Origin: an uncultured Porphyromonadaceae bacterium | GTDB lineage: Bacteria; Bacteroidota; Bacteroidia; Bacteroidales; Muribaculaceae | Direction of reading: 5' to 3' | Length of the DNA stretch: 42,879 nucleotides | Assembly: GCA_947176995.1 (NCBI GenBank) | Contig: CAMWSY010000003.1 | Location: 1 to 42,879, forward strand | Shown here: piece after piece, positions 40,556-42,879 of the stretch | Position numbering within the stretch: position 1 is the first letter of the stretch | Layout of the letters: each line of letters starts with the position of its first letter | Notes under the pieces: generated by a model | The model's input: only the letters and a program-made list of their open reading frames with translations | Told to the model about the DNA's origin: nothing | Databases searched by the model: none | Translations under genes and position numbers: made by a program

Positions 40556-41581
40556 TTAGCGGGCGGCAGTGAACTCCTCAAGGAAGCGCACATCGTTTTC
40601 CGAGAACATGCGCAGGTCTTTCACTCTGTATTTCAGGTTGGTGATGCGTTCTATGCCCATACCCAAAGCGAAGCCGCTGTATTTCTTGCTGTCGATTCCG
40701 CAGGCCTCAAGCACATTGGGGTCTACCATGCCGCAGCCGAGTATCTCCACCCAGCCGGTATGCTTGCAGAAATTACAACCCTTGCCGCCGCAGAGGTGGC
40801 AGGAGATATCCATTTCAGCCGACGGCTCGGTAAACGGGAAGTAGCTCGGACGAAGGCGTATCTGTGTCTCGGTGCCGAACATTTCGCGGGCAAAGTAGAG
40901 AAGCGTCTGGCGCAGATCGGCAAACGAAACATGCTCGTCGATGTAGAGTGCTTCCACCTGATGGAAAAAACAGTGGGCGCGGGCCGAAACAGCCTCGTTG
41001 CGGTAAACACGACCCGGGCAGATGATGCGGATAGGGGGAGTCTGCTTCTCCATCACGCGTGTCTGGACCGACGAGGTGTGAGTGCGCAGAAGCACATCGG
41101 GATCACGCTGGATGAAGAACGTGTCCTGCATGTCGCGGGCAGGATGATCGGGAGCGAAATTCAGTGCCGAGAAAACGTGCCAGTCATCCTCGATCTCGGG
41201 CCCTTCGGCGATTGAGAAGCCCAGACGCCGGAAAATTGAGATTATCTGCTCCCTGACGATCGAGATAGGATGCCGTGTGCCCAGAGCGATAGGCGATGCC
41301 GTGCGCGTCATGTCGAGGCTGTTGGCTTCCTCGCCGTGACGACTGTTCTCCACCTGTTCGCGCAGGGCGGCGATCTGTTCTGTGAGTTGATTTTTAAGCT
41401 CGTTCAGAGCCTGACCGACAGCTTTCTTGCTCTCGGCGGGCACTGTGCGAAACTCATTCATCAGGGCTGAGATCTCGCCCTTTTTGCTCAGATATTTGAT
41501 GCGGAGTGCCTCAACCTCCTCGACCGTATTAGCCGACAGTTGAGCTACTTGCGCTTTAAGTTGTTCTATCTTTTCAAGCAT
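40556..41581 (-). CDS. pheS: Phenylalanyl-tRNA synthetase alpha subunit
   Basis: PheS is the catalytic class II subunit of the alpha2-beta2 enzyme that charges tRNA-Phe. The 341-aa product has an N-terminal coiled coil (MLEKIEQLKAQVAQLSANTVEEVEA), motif 2 (PGRVYRNEAVSARAHCFFHQVE), and motif 3 (YSGFALGMGIERITNLKY). Cysteines in CHLCGGKGCNFCKHTGW form a zinc-ribbon-like insert typical of many bacterial PheS proteins. The pheT gene is not in this window. The start codon overlaps the end of ribE by 8 bp. Confidence 0.97.
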   Translation of the reverse strand: MLEKIEQLKAQVAQLSANTVEEVEALRIKYLSKKGEISALMNEFRTVPAESKKAVGQALNELKNQLTEQIAALREQVENSRHGEEANSLDMTRTASPIALGTRHPISIVREQIISIFRRLGFSIAEGPEIEDDWHVFSALNFAPDHPARDMQDTFFIQRDPDVLLRTHTSSVQTRVMEKQTPPIRIICPGRVYRNEAVSARAHCFFHQVEALYIDEHVSFADLRQTLLYFAREMFGTETQIRLRPSYFPFTEPSAEMDISCHLCGGKGCNFCKHTGWVEILGCGMVDPNVLEACGIDSKKYSGFALGMGIERITNLKYRVKDLRMFSENDVRFLEEFTAAR

Positions 41582-42185
41582 TCTCTAATTCTTTCAGGCG
41601 GGCTACATATTTCCCGATGATGTCAAATTCAATGTTCACACGGTCTCCCTCCTTGAGTGTGCCGAAGTTGGTGTGCTCCAGTGTGTAGGGGATGATAGCG
41701 ACACGGAAACTCGTCGGTGTGGAGTCACACACGGTCAGGCTCACGCCATTGACCGTTACCGACCCCTTCTCTACAGTCATGTACCCCTTCTTCACGAGTT
41801 CGGGGCTGACGGTGTATTCAAATTTGAAATAGCGGCTTCCCTCAACCTCCTCGATGGCCGTACACTCTGCCGTGCAGTCCACATGACCTTGAACGATATG
41901 GCCGTCAAGACGCCCGTTCATGATCATGCTGCGCTCGAGATTGACCTGTGAACCGGCAGTGAGCTGGCCGAGGTTACTGCGGCGCAGGGTCTCATCGATA
42001 GCGGTTACGCGGTAAGTGCCGTCACCGTTGAGCTCTACTACCGTCAGGCACACGCCGTTGTGAGCGACCGACTGATCTATTTTCAGTTCATCGGTAAAAG
42101 TCGATCTTACTGTCAGTTCGAGATTGCCATCCTTGCGGTCAGCCGACACGACCTGAGCAGCTTCCTCTACAATTCCTGAAAACAT
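41574..42185 (-). CDS. ribE: Riboflavin synthase alpha chain
   Basis: Riboflavin synthase dismutates two 6,7-dimethyl-8-ribityllumazines to riboflavin. The 203-aa product has the two lumazine-binding repeats: MFSGIVEEAAQV with AHNGVCLTVVE, then MNGRLDGHIVQGHVD with TVNGVSLTVCD. The length is standard. No FMN riboswitch is seen in the 63 bp before the ATG, so regulation by that element is not supported here. It overlaps pheS by 8 bp; the pairing with a synthetase gene probably reflects transcription only. The symbol ribE is used as in E. coli ribC/ribE naming for the alpha chain. Confidence 0.95.
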   Translation of the reverse strand: MFSGIVEEAAQVVSADRKDGNLELTVRSTFTDELKIDQSVAHNGVCLTVVELNGDGTYRVTAIDETLRRSNLGQLTAGSQVNLERSMIMNGRLDGHIVQGHVDCTAECTAIEEVEGSRYFKFEYTVSPELVKKGYMTVEKGSVTVNGVSLTVCDSTPTSFRVAIIPYTLEHTNFGTLKEGDRVNIEFDIIGKYVARLKELENA

Positions 42186-42248
42186 ATTTCCCGGAGAGTG
42201 TTTTTGAAGTTGATGTTGAAAAGCCTGATTGTGAGGATACGGGGAAGG

Positions 42249-42879
42249 TTATTCACCCTCCTCGTCGTCCTCCTTCATGTTGTGAAACACGTTCTGGACA
42301 TCCTCATCCTCCTCGAGTTTCTCGAGAAGTTTGTCGAGAGCCACACGCTGTTCGGCGGTAACTTCCTTCAGTTCGTGGGGAATACGCTCAAACTCTGCGC
42401 TTACGATCTCAAAATCATTTGTTTCAAGATACTTCTGGATGTTGGCGAACTCCTCGAAAGCACCGTAGAGTACCAGTTCCTCTTCATCGGCCTCGATCTC
42501 ATCCACACCATAGTCGATAAGTTCAAGCTCGAGATCCTCAAGCTCTACGCCCTCTTTTGCCTTGATTTTGAAAACACTCTTGTGGTCAAAAAGGAAAGTC
42601 AGCGAGCCCTGTGTGCCGAGGTTGCCGCCGTAGCGTGTGAAGTAGGAGCGCACGTTGGCGACTGTGCGGGTGTTATTGTCGGTTGCAGCTTCAACAAAGA
42701 TTGCGATGCCGTGGGGGCCATATCCCTCGTATGTGATTTCCTTGTAGTCGCTTGCGTCCTTATCGGTAGCTTTCTTGATTGCGCGTTCAACGGTGTCCTT
42801 GGGCATGTTGGCAGCCTTGGCGTTCTGCATCAGGGCGCGCAGGCGAGTGTTGGTCGAGGGGTCGGGGCCGCCGGCTTTG
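42249..42879 (-). CDS. YebC/PmpR/TACO1 family protein, 5' end outside window
   Basis: The visible 209 residues begin before the ATG shown in the ORF track: the frame is open to the window edge (KAGGPDPSTNTRLRALMQNAKAANMPKDTV), so the N-terminus is outside. Family features are clear: ANMPKDTVERAIKKATD, GYGPHGIAIFVEAATDNNTRTVANVRSYFTRYGG and GSLTFLFDHK. The C-terminus is acidic (EEDEDVQNVFHNMKEDDEEGE). YebC-type proteins have been described both as DNA-binding regulators and, more recently, as factors that help ribosomes through poly-proline stretches. It ends 63 bp before ribE. Confidence 0.93.
   Translation of the reverse strand, partial: KAGGPDPSTNTRLRALMQNAKAANMPKDTVERAIKKATDKDASDYKEITYEGYGPHGIAIFVEAATDNNTRTVANVRSYFTRYGGNLGTQGSLTFLFDHKSVFKIKAKEGVELEDLELELIDYGVDEIEADEEELVLYGAFEEFANIQKYLETNDFEIVSAEFERIPHELKEVTAEQRVALDKLLEKLEEDEDVQNVFHNMKEDDEEGE

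Noticed and set aside
42186-42248. FMN riboswitch upstream of ribE
   Set aside because: The 63-bp gap is too short and shows none of the conserved RFN-element segments.
1-42879. tRNA, rRNA, CRISPR arrays, transposases or phage genes
   Set aside because: I scanned the gaps and ORFs by eye and found no cloverleaf, spacer-repeat array or recognisable mobile-element protein. The repeats found are short and non-coding.

Overview
The window looks like a chromosomal segment from a member of the order Bacteroidales, possibly the Muribaculaceae. That placement rests on family recognition and promoter style, not on a database search. The signs are two TonB-dependent outer-membrane receptors, a GldH-type lipoprotein, a PSP1 protein, lipoprotein-rich gene content, and several promoters of the Bacteroidetes type (TTTG, 19-20 bp, TAnnTTTG). 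Almost everything is core housekeeping. I see no phage, transposase, CRISPR array, tRNA or rRNA.

Layout. (1) 1-7.2 kb, all minus strand: queD (cut by the window edge), a CCA-adding type tRNA nucleotidyltransferase, an M24 aminopeptidase, a GldH-like lipoprotein, a PSP1/RicT-like protein, RNase Y, a gap that may encode a structured RNA, zapA and a small coiled-coil gene. (2) 7.5-8.7 kb: the rpsF-rpsR-rplI ribosomal operon with a clear promoter and terminator. (3) 8.9-17.5 kb, minus: a DUF4091 lipoprotein, an HMA metal-binding protein, a TonB-dependent receptor, rdgB, leuS and nadA. (4) 17.46-17.9 kb: an AT-rich gap with DnaA-box-like 9-mers at 11-bp spacing. (5) 17.9-19.8 kb, plus: holA and a SIMPL-domain protein. 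(6) 20-24.5 kb, minus: CDP-alcohol phosphotransferase, GtrA, an ATP-grasp protein and dnaX. (7) 24.6-32.6 kb, plus: a kinase-fold protein with a degenerate catalytic loop, a GNAT-like protein, pyrH, frr, a radical SAM enzyme, an LD-carboxypeptidase, an ion-channel-like protein, an MscS channel and a degenerate LytM/M23 protein. (8) 32.6-42.9 kb, minus: a large outer-membrane receptor, a Rieske-like lipoprotein, argH, a P-loop ATPase, recA, nth, pheS, ribE and a YebC-family gene (cut by the window edge).

The most interesting structure is between the genes. Three dispersed intergenic repeat types recur: a 9-bp periodic CTCCGAGTT tract (4 sites), a composite two-hairpin element (2 near-identical copies about 2.7 kb apart) and a GGACGCAC/GTGCGTCC hairpin (3 full copies). 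Four genes (leuS, holA, dnaX and the kinase-like gene) have a TAnnTTTG promoter element ending 4-6 bp before the ATG, which predicts leaderless or nearly leaderless mRNAs. The RNase Y gene sits directly upstream of the gene for a homologue of RicT, a known RNase Y cofactor in Bacillus.

Functionally, the window combines translation (leuS, pheS, frr, cca, ribosomal proteins), replication and repair (holA, dnaX, recA, nth, rdgB), RNA decay (rny and the PSP1 gene), cofactor and amino-acid synthesis (nadA, ribE, queD, argH) and envelope functions (LD-carboxypeptidase, channels, LytM protein, receptors, lipid head-group enzymes). Gene families and start sites were judged by eye; no alignment or search was run.
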